Part shown: positions 44,672 through 57,728 of the stretch, in pieces | Position numbering within the stretch: position 1 is the first letter of the stretch | Layout: each line of letters opens with the position of its first letter | Assembly: GCA_001600415.1 (NCBI GenBank) | Contig: BCJX01000001.1 | Coordinates: 2,284,271-2,348,270 of the forward strand | Direction: 5' to 3' | DNA: 64,000 nt | Source: Pascua guehoae | Taxonomy: Eukaryota > Basidiomycota > Tremellomycetes > Trichosporonales > Trichosporonaceae | The notes under the pieces: generated by a model | Seen by the model: the letters and a program-made list of their open reading frames with translations, nothing else | What the model was told of the DNA's origin: nothing | The model's database searches: none | Translations under genes and position numbers: made by a program

Positions 44672-45904
44672 CGTGTTGTAGGTCGGACAGGCGGCAGGTG
44701 GTGCGAAAAGAGAGAAAGGCGAAGAGAACGGAGCGATGACAGGGGGCCGAAGCGACAGAGGGGGGCGAACAATAAATGCACGCGTGAACGTGGAAGGAGG
44801 GTTGGAAACGAGGGGGAGGGGTGAGTATGATAAAGTGGATGAGCGGAAGGAGAGGTGAAGAGCGAGACCGAAGAGGTGGAGAGTAAAGGGGGATGCGAGC
44901 AATAAAAAATCCTCTGCTGGGCAGTGGAAGGGGTTGAAGGGTGGAAGGGGTTGGAGTGATGAGAGAGAAGTGCGGAGAAGGGAGCCAGAGTAGAACCATA
45001 AATATACAGAGGCCAGACGGGTTGTCAGGCCACGGACCACCAGACGGCGACGCCGAGACGTACAAGCCAGAGCTGCTTGTGGCCGGAAATGTGGCGTCCA
45101 GCGCGGTGTCCTCAGCTCCGCTCCGGTGAACACAATGGGGAAATTCGCAACACGTTCGCAGCGACGTGTGTGTTCTCGTCGGAGGGTGTTGGAATTAATT
45201 CGGCACGAGGCCAGAGACGAGCGCGAGCACCCTCGTCTGCTGGGGGGATTAGTCAGGATGTGTGCACGGCAGGCCTCAACTGCGCAAAAGAATGTGTGAT
45301 AGAGCTCGGAGCGTGCAAAACGTGCCAGACAAGGGCGGGAGGTAGCGACAAGGCGGTCAAACTCGCTGCAGCAGCAAAGAAAATATCGTGAATATCGTCA
45401 ACCTCTGGAGAACAATACCCCCACCGCAGAAAATGACGGTGGGAAGGTTCTAATGCTGCTCTGGTGCTGGGATATTTTCGCCGCCTCTGGAATGCTCCCA
45501 GCTTCAAGCTGTAATTTGCCCCAATGCTTCTCTCCTGCTCCACACCGCACTTGCCCTGCTCCACACCGCACTTGCCTACTCCCTCAGCACCCCATTCCTC
45601 GCCTCCACCCCTTTCCTCAACCCACACACATACCCCACCACTTCTGCTCGTCTCGTGATCAACACCTCTCGGTTATTCGAACAATCTCCACCTCTGCCGA
45701 GCCACAAAACTTGTCATCTGCGAATCAGAGCACGTCCTTGTCGCGGCGACAGTGATAACGAGCACACACCAAGCTGGAGACATTTGTTAACCCACCAGCC
45801 TCGTGTCATGGCCGGAACAAGCCGCGAAGCAAAGGCGGTGGCGAACAAGCAAGAGCCCCGCTCTGCAGCACACAACCGGGACATGTTGCTGTGTTCGTGG
45901 AGTG

Positions 45905-46008
45905 CGGGGAGAGGGAAAGGAGGAGGGAGGCGGGAGGGAAAGGAGGAGGGAGGCGGGAGGGAAAGGAGGAGGGAGGCGGGAGGGAAAGGAGGAGGGAGGC
46001 GAGAGGAA
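45905..46008. repeat. 24-nt purine-rich tandem repeat
   Basis: Four nearly perfect copies of GGGAAAGGAGGAGGGAGGCG plus GGAG occur in tandem. The plus strand is almost purely A and G, so triplex or quadruplex folding is possible. Confidence 0.9.
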
Positions 46009-46095
46009 GAGGAAAAGAGCGGCAGCTCGGGTCCGCCTCCAAATGGCATGGCGGCCTGGTCGTTTAATTAAGCCTAAATCATGGCTCGCACCGAG

Positions 46096-46170
46096 CTGTG
46101 TGATGTGGCACAATGTGCATGTGTGATGTGGCACACTGGACATGTGTGATGTGGCACACAGGGCATGTGC
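46096..46170. repeat. ~25-nt tandem repeat with TGTGATGTGGCACA core
   Basis: Three units of TGTGATGTGGCACA followed by a variable part ending GCATG or ACATG. Confidence 0.85.
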
Positions 46171-46561
46171 AGTTTCTGTCTAGTCCTACCACGAATTATT
46201 CCCAAGGTCCCCGGCCGTGGTAGGTTGGCGCGAAGCCCCAGAGTGCTACAGCTACAGGCCAGCCCGCCCTGGGGACAGAGTGGTGGAGGCGAGCCGAATG
46301 CCAAAGGACCCACTGTGTGGTCGACGGACAGGATAGGATACGGTTACATGGTACGCGGTCTACGCTACAGAATGAAATACACAGTGTGCCATCGAGCCCA
46401 GTCAATGAGCAGTGTACTAGGCGGTAGATTACTAAAGATTGCGACGAGCAGAGATTAGCCGACAGTATAGCAGAGAAATTGGCCAACAGGCGAGGTGGGA
46501 AGGTGTGCGCAAGAAGGCACGAAGGGGGGGAGACGGCCCACACGCCGTGGAGTATGCCTTC

Positions 46562-47953
46562 TCACGCTGCGAAAGGACTCGGCGGCGGCGTGGACAGTTG
46601 CTGTGGGACGTATGCGATCCCCACGGCCGCATGGCTCGACGTGGTGGGCGGATTCGATGGTGGCTGCTGTGGTCCAAGGGCGATGGGTACGGTACCCGGG
46701 AGGGGTCCCAACGTGTCCCCGTCAGCAGAGTGTGATGGGACTGGACCGACGGGGCATGGACCTTGTCCCCAAACCAGCTTGTCGGCTGGGGGCTTGTGTG
46801 CTCCCGAGCCCCTCGAGCCCCTCGAGCCCCTCGAGCCAGTCGAGCCAGTCGAGCCTGACGAGCCCGACTCGCCACTGCTCGCACCGCTGGACACGGCCTC
46901 GTCGTGGTGCTCCTCCTCGTGGCTCTGGGAGGATATCCACGCCGCGTTCCACGCGGCATTCCACGTGCGGAGGGTGGTGTTCTCGGCGCGCATCTCGCCC
47001 AGGCGATACCACAGGGCACAGGCGCGCGCGTGCTCTGCTGCGCGGGAGCGGAGGGCGGCGTCGAGGGCGGCGCGCGTTTGGTCCAGTTCGTGGAGGGCGT
47101 GGTCGAGCGTGAGGGGGTATGTTTTGGGGTCGAAGTCAAAGGCGGTGCTGCAGGGCGATGTGGAGGCCGGGTGGGGTGGCCACGGCGTGACGGCGGGACG
47201 TTGGTGGTGATGCTGGTGCTGGTGGAGGTTGAAGGTCGAGCGTGATGGGGGCAGAGTGGAGGCGGGCGAGTAGGTGGTGGAGCGGTGGAGGGCCGAGGCT
47301 GGGAACGACGACGTGCGTGCCCGTGGTCGCGAGGTGGTCGCCGCGGTCGGGGTGGAGGTGGGGTAGGCCGCGCGGCTCTGGCTCTGTCGGCTCTGTCCGG
47401 TGTGGAGGGGGAGGACGGGCGAGGAGGAGAGCGAGTACAGTGAGGTGCGTCTCGGGGGCGGGATGATGGGTGCCCTCGTCCGACGGGTGGACGAACTGGA
47501 GGACGAGTGGGAGAGGGACGTGGTCGTCAACGCCGACGAGTCCGGGGTCGTCGACTGTCGCTCCGGCTTGGAGGATACGGTCTCGGGGGTCGGGACGTCG
47601 GCTATCGGGACGTCGGCGGTCGGGAGGGGTTCGGGAGACGAGTGGAACACGGATGAATGGGACACGGACGAGTGGTCGGTCGATAGACACGGCCGGAATT
47701 GGGCAAGATGCGGCTTCGGCGAGCCGGATGAAGAAGATGCATGTGTCGATGTAGTCGACGAGGACGAGACGCGGCAGTCTGGCGCATGCGACGTGGAATG
47801 GTGGTCGTCGGTGCTGGTAGAGGGGCTCTCAACGGCGTCCTTGAAGCTGCCCTCGTCGTCGGTTTCGAGCTCGTGGAGCTCGCGTCCAAAGCATGGCGGT
47901 TCATGTGTCGTCTGAGCAGTGTTCATAGTGATGTTACAAGGAGCGGGGTGCAA
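46562..47953 (-). CDS. Orphan Ser-rich protein with a predicted C-terminal coiled region
   Basis: A single open frame of 463 residues; a second in-frame Met at 47,926 would give 454 and is an equally good start. The first 300 residues are Ser/Thr/Pro-rich with many potential phosphorylation sites (SLSHSSSSSSTRRTRAP, RRTSLYSLSSSPVLPL). Around residues 290-340 lies a helix-prone stretch (LDHALHELDQTRAALDAALR, then LWYRLGEMRAENTTLRTW) that could form a coiled coil. Next comes a GST/GSR repeat (GSTGSTGSRGSRGSRGSG). The end is Pro-rich (STPPPSPFAA). No family recognised. Gene status is supported by the long uninterrupted frame with a non-repetitive helical part; the GC-rich context makes long frames cheaper, so I remain cautious. 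Confidence 0.6.
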   Translation of the reverse strand: MHPAPCNITMNTAQTTHEPPCFGRELHELETDDEGSFKDAVESPSTSTDDHHSTSHAPDCRVSSSSTTSTHASSSSGSPKPHLAQFRPCLSTDHSSVSHSSVFHSSPEPLPTADVPIADVPTPETVSSKPERQSTTPDSSALTTTSLSHSSSSSSTRRTRAPIIPPPRRTSLYSLSSSPVLPLHTGQSRQSQSRAAYPTSTPTAATTSRPRARTSSFPASALHRSTTYSPASTLPPSRSTFNLHQHQHHHQRPAVTPWPPHPASTSPCSTAFDFDPKTYPLTLDHALHELDQTRAALDAALRSRAAEHARACALWYRLGEMRAENTTLRTWNAAWNAAWISSQSHEEEHHDEAVSSGASSGESGSSGSTGSTGSRGSRGSRGSGAHKPPADKLVWGQGPCPVGPVPSHSADGDTLGPLPGTVPIALGPQQPPSNPPTTSSHAAVGIAYVPQQLSTPPPSPFAA

Positions 47954-48579
47954 TCGCCCATCCCGCTGGATATATGTACCAGCCGTCCTTGCCTAGCGCC
48001 ATTGTAATGTTTGTTTTGGCTGATTTTTCCCGTCAGGTGCCAAAGTGCCACTTTACCCAATGCGATCATGTCGTCATGCGCATGTGCCACATGCCGTTTG
48101 GGGGCCTTGCAGGAACCTGGGGTGCATGGGTTGAGTCTGCGCGAAAATGTCGCACTAATGGCTGCCAAGACGCTTACGTGCACGGGACAGGGCTCCACGC
48201 TGGCAAGACTACTTGGTATGTATTGCTGCTTGGATGGCTTCCTCATGATGTGCTTGCATGCTCTGCTACTAGATGCGGATACGTAGGTTGGAGTGAGTGT
48301 TTGTGGTTTTTGGGATCTGTGATCGCCAGCCACCCGTGCCGGGCCAAGCCATGGCTGGTCGTCCGATGTGAATTGGCAGACGAATATTGGTTCCTGGTAC
48401 GGACGGATGTGGGCAAGGTTGTGACCCAGGTGAATCGGTGTAGCGCGGTCTCGGTGTTTGGGATCTTGGGATCGCGCGAGTTCCATGATGACAAACAAGT
48501 TGGCCGCGGCGAAAATGCTTTAAATCTACCATGGACACCATCCCGCATGCGCAGACGGCTGCAATGTCGTCGCGCGCGC
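47954..48579. other. Intergenic region orphan gene / SRP54
   Basis: Upstream region of the Ser-rich gene and downstream region of SRP54. No gene or repeat recognised. Confidence 0.55.
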
Positions 48580-50601
<2,022 letters not shown>

Positions 50602-51302
50602 GGCGACGAGGTTTGTTGGGTATTATGGGAAAGTTGGGTGGCGAGATGGAGCAGTCAGTCGAGGTGGAACTCGAGACGTCAACCGAGAGAGCCACGAGCC
50701 ACGAGCCGTGTGCCGGTGGAATGAATCCACGAGGTACCAACCAACCCCAGATGACAGACTGGTCCAGGGGTGGCTGGTGCCTGAAACAGCATAAAATGGA
50801 GAGCATGCACGCCTAACCTTGGGAAGCCTAAATATGGATAAAACTCAACAGTGGTGCAGCTCTGCTGCTGCCGCCGCCTGCCATGATGCCTGATGCATGA
50901 GCGACCAACAGTGATAAGCTGCAGCACACTGCAGCCCAATTTAGTAATGACCAGCAGACAGCATGCGCAATGCAAAACGATCATGGTTCTGGAATACGGA
51001 AGAGCCCACAGGTCACAGGACAAACAGTGCCACTCTTTTTCAACGCAACGCGCGCAACGCCAGCCCAGACAGTCTCCCAAGACGCCTGCCAAAATAATTC
51101 TGCTACCCTGCTCTGCTCCGCTGTCCCAAGCGCCTGGCATCACTCGTCTGCCATGCCTCACTGGTGCTGCTCTCTACGCTCGAGTCTAACACCTGGGGCT
51201 CAACGCCCCAATGGCATAATGGATGTGGTAGATATCCAGAAGGTAGTACATGCATCATGCTCCGCGCCTCAAGCCCAAGCTATATTCCGTAAAAGAACAC
51301 GC
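50602..51302. other. Intergenic region SRP54 / RPL6
   Basis: SRP54 promoter and RPL6 3' region. No gene or repeat recognised. Confidence 0.55.
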
Positions 51303-52579
51303 TTAGAACTTGAGCTCGTGGAAGCGGTCGCCCTTGGAGAGACCCCACGACGCCTTGAGGTACTTGGAGAGGTTGTCGACCTTCTTGACGGCGGCAAGGA
51401 TCGACTGGTCGATGGCCTTCTGCTCGGCCTTCTTCTCCTCGGGGAAAGCCTTCTTCTGCTCACCCTCGCCGAAGAACTCGCCCTCCTTGGACGCCTTGGC
51501 GGCCTTGGCCTTGACGAAGTAGGCGTCGTTGACGGTCTCGGGGACCTTGACCGACGAGATGTCGACCTTGGTCGAGGTGGCGATAACGTAGGCCTGCGAG
51601 ACACGACGAAGGGGAACGCCGTTGAGCCTGAGGGTTAGTAACAGGGACACACGATGGCATGGCGAGGCGAGAGCGGGGCGGAGGTTGAACAAGGGTATAC
51701 CTGGTGATACAGGAGAACAGAGGAGAGCATCTGGCGAGCAGTTCGACAGACAGTCTCCAGACGAATGCACAACCGCCTCTCTTCCAGTTCCCTGCACCAG
51801 CATCGTCCGCCTTGCTCCACACGCCTCGTCCACTGGCACCAGTGGACTCACTTGTAAGGCCCAGTGACGAGGAGGAGACCCGAGTCGAGCTGGTTAAGGA
51901 AGACAACACGGCGACCAGCGAAGCGACCGGCAAGGAGGATAAGGACGGTACCGGGGGTGATCGAAGCGCGGAGCTTGGTCTTGCCAGCAACCTTGCGCGA
52001 GACCTTGGGCGAACGAACGTCCTCGGCAGGGTAGAACTTCGACGCCTTGTTGACGGGAACAAGACGCTTCTGGCCGTTGGCCTTGCCGCCAACCGACTTC
52101 TCGGTGGTAGTCGCAGCCTCCTTCTTGGCGGGGGCAGTGGCGGTCTTCTTGCCTGTTGGATGTTAGAATTCGCGTACCAGGAGGGATACACTGGAGACAT
52201 CGCGATGGAGAACGGACAGCACGGCACAGCACAGCACACTGGGGCCACCACAATCACAGGCGACGGGAGGCGACTCGCAGGACGACTTTGTCGACGCTCC
52301 TCCCGAGCTCGTCTGCAAGATCACAGCCCAGCCCTCCTGAACCTCATCCTCGCCTCCTATCACCCGCCCCTGCCCTTCTCAATCTCCTCCCCACTTCAGC
52401 CGTCGCCTCAGCCGCCCACTCCTCTCTGTTCCCCGCTCCCCTCTTGCGTGTGCTGTCCAGTCCTTCTCCATTCGCGATGCGCCTTTGCAAGGCTCACCCT
52501 TGTACAGGCCGCGCTTAGCGGCGACCTGCGAGCGCGACAGACGGCCGACGTTGCGCGAGATCGGGGTGGAGCGAGCCAT
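51303..52579 (-). CDS. RPL6: 60S ribosomal protein L6 (eL6)
   Basis: Three exons: 52579..52498, 52152..51852 and 51627..51303, giving 235 residues. eL6 is a structural protein of the large ribosomal subunit. Exon 1 encodes [20 protein letters not shown]. Exon 2 has the Ala/Lys-rich stretch, then [31 protein letters not shown] and [19 protein letters not shown], the conserved core (KOW-like) of eL6. Exon 3 has [20 protein letters not shown] and ends [13 protein letters not shown]. Relatively long introns near the 5' end (345 and 224 nt) are typical of ribosomal protein genes in these fungi. It is divergent from a methyltransferase gene. Confidence 0.96.
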
Positions 52580-53043
52580 CTGGTCGGGTTAGCTAACGGG
52601 TGTTCGTCGTCGTCGTCGGCGGCGGTGGCGGCGGGGACGCACTTTTGGTGTCGTGACTTGAGGTTTAGACGATGCACGCAGACCTCGACCAAGTTGCCAT
52701 CGACCCCCCACACACCCGCGACCCACAGCCCCCCTCCTTCCTCCCAGGCAGGCCAGCCACTCTGCTCCCACCAGCCTTCGAACTTTCGGAATTTCGGCGA
52801 AAACGTCAATGACCAAATCCTCACCCAGGACACTCTACTTGGATGTGGCGGAAAACACACGTGGCTGTCGGCGTTGCCTTAACGCCGTCAGTTTCGATTC
52901 TGCCCACATGGGGAACCCTGAATTCCAGGGATCGGCCATTTCAGAGAGCAGAGTTTGAAGTGTCGAGTTATCGGACTAGTGCGTCAGCGGCGACGTCACG
53001 TCTCGCAACAACAAACGCCTCATCTCACCAGCCAGCGCGCACC
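52580..53043. promoter_or_regulatory. Divergent promoter region RPL6 / methyltransferase
   Basis: 464 bases between divergent start codons. A GTCGTC run lies close to the RPL6 start, in its 5' leader. No factor site assigned. Confidence 0.5.
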
Positions 53044-54015
53044 ATGGCCACCGCGTCGGCGTCGGCGCCACCCCGGTCCGCGCCCTCCGCGCCCCATGCC
53101 GATCCCAACTTTCCTCCAAACCTCAACATTGCCCCACTTCACCTCCGCGGGACGTCGACAGAGGGCGACGCCGACGCGCACGCCCAGGCCGCCGCGATCG
53201 GTCGATACGGCATCGCCGGTCGGGTGTGGGAAGCGAGCGCCCCATTGGTCGACTACCTCACCCCTGGGAGTGCGCTCGAGCCGCCGTGCTCGCTGTTCGA
53301 CGACGCTGTTCCGGGTCCACGCCGTGTCGTCGAGCTGGGATCGGGGCAGGCACTCGCGAGCCTGTACCTCGCGGCGCGTCTGGGGGAGCACGATACCGTC
53401 GTGCTCACCGACTTGCCCAATGTCATGCCCCTCTGCCAGCAGTCGATCGACAGCTGGCGCGCCGAGGGGGAAGGCGCAGACGCCAAGACGACCGTCGTCG
53501 CGCAGCCGCTGGCGTGGGGAGAGGATGCAAGCCATCTCGACCAGTTTGGGCCGTTTACGCACATTCTCATGTGTGACCTCGTGCGTCGGATAGCGTCTGG
53601 CATCGCTGACAGTACAGGTCTACTTTCCCCATCTCTACCCGCCACTTCTGCGCACCCTCCTCGAACTGACCGAACCCAAAGATGGTATCCCGGACGGCGA
53701 CACGTTTGGCCCAGAAATCATCATGGCCTGTGGGTAGTCGGCGTTGCTATCCAGCCTGACCCAGCAGGGAAGTCGCGACAGCTCGGCCTCGAAGAGTCCT
53801 TCTTTGACTCGTTTGGTCGATACTTTCAGCTCAACCCCGTAGTCGGCGGGACTGACTGGGACGACCAGGCAAAGATCTTCCTGTGTCGCCGTTGGAGGAT
53901 CACCGACGAGTGGCGCCTGCCCCCAATGGACCGCGTGATGGCTGGCGCACCCGGTGTCGTGGAGGGCCGAAGCTTTGGCCTCGTTGACAACCTCTTTGCC
54001 GCCCTCGAGTGGTAG
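53044..54015 (+). CDS. Family-16 SAM-dependent (lysine) methyltransferase
   Basis: Three exons: 53044..53580, 53618..53729 and 53768..54015, giving 298 residues. The class I fold shows motif I VVELGSGQALASLYLA, then VVLTDLPNVMPLCQQSI, and the family hallmark D-x-x-Y spans the first junction (MCDL|VYFPHLYPPLLR). IIMAW|KSRQLGLEESFF follows in exon 3. This is the pattern of methyltransferase family 16, which includes METTL21 and several yeast Efm enzymes that methylate lysines of elongation factors and chaperones. The substrate cannot be told from the sequence. The start at 53,044 (MATASASAPP) is preferred to an upstream Met of the open frame because it lies at a family-consistent distance and has an ACC context. 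Confidence 0.87.
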   Translation: MATASASAPPRSAPSAPHADPNFPPNLNIAPLHLRGTSTEGDADAHAQAAAIGRYGIAGRVWEASAPLVDYLTPGSALEPPCSLFDDAVPGPRRVVELGSGQALASLYLAARLGEHDTVVLTDLPNVMPLCQQSIDSWRAEGEGADAKTTVVAQPLAWGEDASHLDQFGPFTHILMCDLVRRIASGIADSTGLLSPSLPATSAHPPRTDRTQRWYPGRRHVWPRNHHGLWVVGVAIQPDPAGKSRQLGLEESFFDSFGRYFQLNPVVGGTDWDDQAKIFLCRRWRITDEWRLPPMDRVMAGAPGVVEGRSFGLVDNLFAALEW

Positions 54016-54174
54016 ACGCTGCTCTCTCGCTCGCGCTCTTGCTCATGACCAGTTGTTTCTGCGGTACACCTCTCCGCCCGGGTATTACATAGACGCTTGG
54101 GCCATTCTGGCCATTCTACAATGCTGGGTGGTGCTGGGGGCTTTATGACTTTATGACTTCTTCCGCCTCTGCAT

Positions 54175-55771
54175 CTACAAAAAGTATTCTATTGCCTGTT
54201 TGTACGTCAGCGTCGTCCTGTATGCATTTATGCTCGCTCCCTTCAGTTAGAAACACGTACGTTGGCCCCTGCCTGCTGCTGCGCCGGTCCGTCACGCTCG
54301 TTCTCGGGTGCTGCGCTAAATACGTTAAAGTACCGCTGGCCGCCAGGCGATACCTCGAGAATGCTCGCCATGTTGCCACATCTGATAGTGTAAGTGGCTG
54401 TCTTGTGCAATGCGGTCCACAGCTACCCACCGATAACAATAGTTTGGTGCACTCCACACGGTGCTCAACAAGTCGTCGTAGAGGACCGAGTAACCCTCCA
54501 TGCACAATTGATGTGCGCGGAGGACATGGTTCAGACCGTTGAGGTTGAGGAACTTTTTGACGATTGACGCGCCAAACGTGTAGCCTGCGCCTCTGTTGTT
54601 GTCAGCAACCGAGAGTACACTATCGCGCCTGCTCTGCTGCACCTACCTTGGACTAATGGCAAAGTCCTCCTTTTCTGGATCAGGATCTGACCAGACGAGG
54701 TCGGCCATGGGTCCTTCGTGTGGAATCTCCCTGAAGCGATCAATGACCTTGATCTGGTCAATGTGGTGGATAGATGGGCTGAGACCACCGTGGACACAGA
54801 AGATGGCGTCATCAATCACGACCGAGAGGGTGAGGAAGTCGAACATGTCGGTAAAGTATTGCCACACTGTGGGCGAGCCGTACTTTCGGGTGCACTCGAG
54901 GTAGAAGCCGTAGGTCTGTAAGTGTGTGAGCACGCTGAGGCTAGACAACTATGCAGCCAGGTAAGATGGGGACCGGTCAATAGGCCACCGCAACGCTCAG
55001 ACATCCGTTCTCTAAACGACACACCACCGGTTCCTAACTGCCAACTCCAGTCAAGAAGGAGTCTTCAAGATGTAGTGGCAGCAGTGTACCCTGCGGCGCG
55101 CCGGGATTCAGCGGGCCGTGTGGGGCCCTCATAGTCCTCTTTTGTAAGGCTTCATCTCCGCGCCGATGCCAAATTGTGCCAGCTGCCACCATTAACTCAC
55201 CTGTGTGACCGCGCGTGATTCGTGGTTGCCGCGGATGAGCTGGATGCGCTCCGGGTATCGGAGTTTGAGACAGGTGAGAAGCGAGATGGTCTCGACCGAG
55301 TGGAGGCCGCGGTCAACATAGTCACCTGTGGTGTGAGCGGCGAGAGCCGAGCAGGAAAGAGACGGGAATGTGGACGCGAGAGCATGATCCATCAACAGGA
55401 GCGGGGCAATGCCGAGTACGACAGCAACGACGAGCATACAGTGCTCTGCAGCGCCCTAGGGGGTCCAGCAAGCTCGAGATGCCACAGCCGCCAGTCATGA
55501 CACGACACGATACGACACGACACGCTGACTCACCAAGGAAGAGGTAGTTTGTATCCGGCGCCGAGCCTCCGATGCGGAAGATCTCTATGAGGTCGTGGAA
55601 CTGGCCATGAATGTCGCCGACGACGGTAACGGGAGACGAGACGTGGACGACATTGGACTCGCGCATGAGCACTTCTTTGGTCTTTTCGCAAATCTCGCGC
55701 AGCAGTGCTTCGCCAAGCAGCTGCTTGTCCCGTAGCCGGTCGATGCACGCATCGAGATCGAAGGGTGCCAT
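54175..55771 (-). CDS. PPG1: PP2A-like serine/threonine phosphatase Ppg1
   Basis: Six exons: 55771..55534, 55325..55201, 54915..54647, 54592..54431, 54381..54261 and 54195..54175, giving 311 residues. Ppg1 is a PP2A-family phosphatase, reported to act with Far/STRIPAK-type components. Motifs are [75 protein letters not shown] and [37 protein letters not shown] separates it from PP2A proper and from Sit4. The open frame after exon 5 would end ANVRVSN, but a GTACGT donor after AGAN and a CTGAC-branch acceptor join a 21-nt last exon encoding AIEYFL, restoring the YFL terminus that PP2A enzymes need for carboxymethylation. Confidence 0.93.
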
Positions 55772-57728
55772 GCATGTAGATGCCCAGGCGACAAGGGGTG
55801 GGGAAGGGGGGACGCGCTGGCGTCGCGGGCGCGCTCGTCGCGCGCTAGAGGTGGTGGTGGGGCAGGCAACGGGGGAGAGTGTGAGAGCAAGGGTCGAGGA
55901 CAAGAACGAGAAATGGTGGTGTGTGGACGAAGAAAGTGCAAGTTGCAAGACCAAGGTGGATTTGAGTCAACATGCATGCACGCACGAACAGACCAGGGTG
56001 AAGTGATGCAACTGGGGCCGTGCCTGTCACAGACAACGTGGCATTAAAGTGGCACACCGCACAGCACAAGTGGCAAAAATAATGGCCAAAAGCCCACCCA
56101 AACGGTCAAAGGTTTCCAAGCTTCCAACTTCCCAGCTTCACAGCTGATGCAGCGCACATGCAGCGCTAAACCGACGGTTGCTGCTCAATGCCCCATATTA
56201 CTGGCACGCAACGAAGAAAGTCGTCGATCATCGAGAGACTTAGACACAGGAGCTTTGGCCTGTGCCACCGTTCTGGCCCGGCACACAGACGCCAGCCTCG
56301 CCAACTTCTACGCATTACCCCAGCCGCGACACGCGTCGTTTGCCACTGCCAAGACTGTCTTGAAAGTAGAACACACCAGATCCCTCCTCCTGGTAGAATC
56401 GCTACAGCGGGGTACTCGGCATGAGGATAAGATGCATACAGAAGCTTTCCATCCCAGAAGCCAGTAGAAGAGCCTCAAAGAAAGGAGGGCGGAACCAAAT
56501 AGCCATGACCCACGGCATGGTGCGTTTCATGGACTGGCGAAAAACACACCACGTCCGTGCTTTCAGCACAAACGAAACACGTAGTGCGAAATGCCCCATT
56601 GGCTATGCACTCCCGTTTTGCAGTCACTTTTCGGCCGATTGCACCCAGCTGCTCATCGTGTGCTCCCAACCATCTTCTTATCCACCTTAAACTACGCACT
56701 GCCCCAACTGTCTCTTGCACTTCTCACTGCAAAAGGACACCCTACTAAGTACACGGAGACCTCGCTGCGCCCCATGACACCGACACCCAAATGCTCTTGG
56801 CTCAACACAACATTACTAACGTGACTGCTGCAGCTACGACCGCTTACCAGCAATGGGAGCGTGGCACATGTTTCACGCGTACGGGTACCATGGAGAGACG
56901 GGGGATCTGGCAGACAAGAAACCCCAAGAGTTCGTTCACGAGTGGGCAAAGTGGTAGGAGGAGAAGGGGGTCTATTCAAGACGACACTGGGCGACCACCT
57001 CTTGACTGTGGCAGGTTATGTTGGGGCATAGAGGTTGGCGGTTGGTGCCGCCCTGTCGCAGCTTGCTGCATTCGAAGCTATAGCAGGCCAAGACCAGCAT
57101 CTGTGGATGCCGCTTTGGAAATGCAGGCCATTTAACGAGTCGCAATGGGTTTGACTGTTATCGTGGGTGGTGGCAGTTTGTGGTGGCTGGTATGCGACTC
57201 TCCTCTAGACATCGGAGCGACAAGCAGTATCAATGGGGAACATTGAACGAGTCATGCATTGGCCACTGTCACTAGCAGGGACGTATCACCAAGTAACAGT
57301 CCCCGCTCAACATCTGCGTCTTCTGAACGTTTCTTGTGAAGTGTCATCCCGCACCCCGCACATGACGAAGACTGTCCACCACGCTCATTATCTTGGACCT
57401 CTAGACGTGGGACCTCTACCCCAGCATCTTCCGGAGACGTTGGCTGTGGGCTGAGGGTATTTCTTCTCTCCCGGCAGCTCCATAACCAGCTACATGCTGC
57501 AGCTAATTCGGTACGAGAGGCAGGCGCGGCATCCAACCTTATCTCACCAGGCACCATCAGGCCCAGGCAACCACACCTGTCACCGCCGTAACTAACCGAA
57601 CCGTCCCACTGTGACTTTTGCCCCGCGACGACAGTACGTGCTGGCAATTCATCAGTGATCCTTGTGAGGTGGGTTAGTTCCCAACTGATCATCACCGACG
57701 CGACTACCACATCTCTAGACGTCTGCTC
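55772..57728. other. Intergenic region PPG1 / tandem membrane-protein family
   Basis: Almost 2 kb of promoter and spacer. Frames are short and have no domain or in-phase splice continuation that I can find. No clear repeat. Confidence 0.5.

Larger units (their letters stand above)
44672..46561. other. Intergenic region with purine-rich tandem repeats
   Basis: Upstream region of the orphan gene at 43,046-44,671 (C/T-rich on the minus strand) and downstream region of the next. It holds a 24-nt and a 26-nt tandem repeat listed separately. Frames here are repeat translations or short; no gene recognised. Confidence 0.5.

Noticed and set aside
51704..52882. A 392-codon plus-strand frame over RPL6 and its promoter
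   Set aside because: Antisense to RPL6 exon 2 and through its introns; no recognisable motif.
54016..54263. Ending PPG1 at the first in-frame stop (ANVRVSN)
   Set aside because: A strong donor and a branch-acceptor pair lead to AIEYFL, which matches the PP2A-family C-terminus far better.
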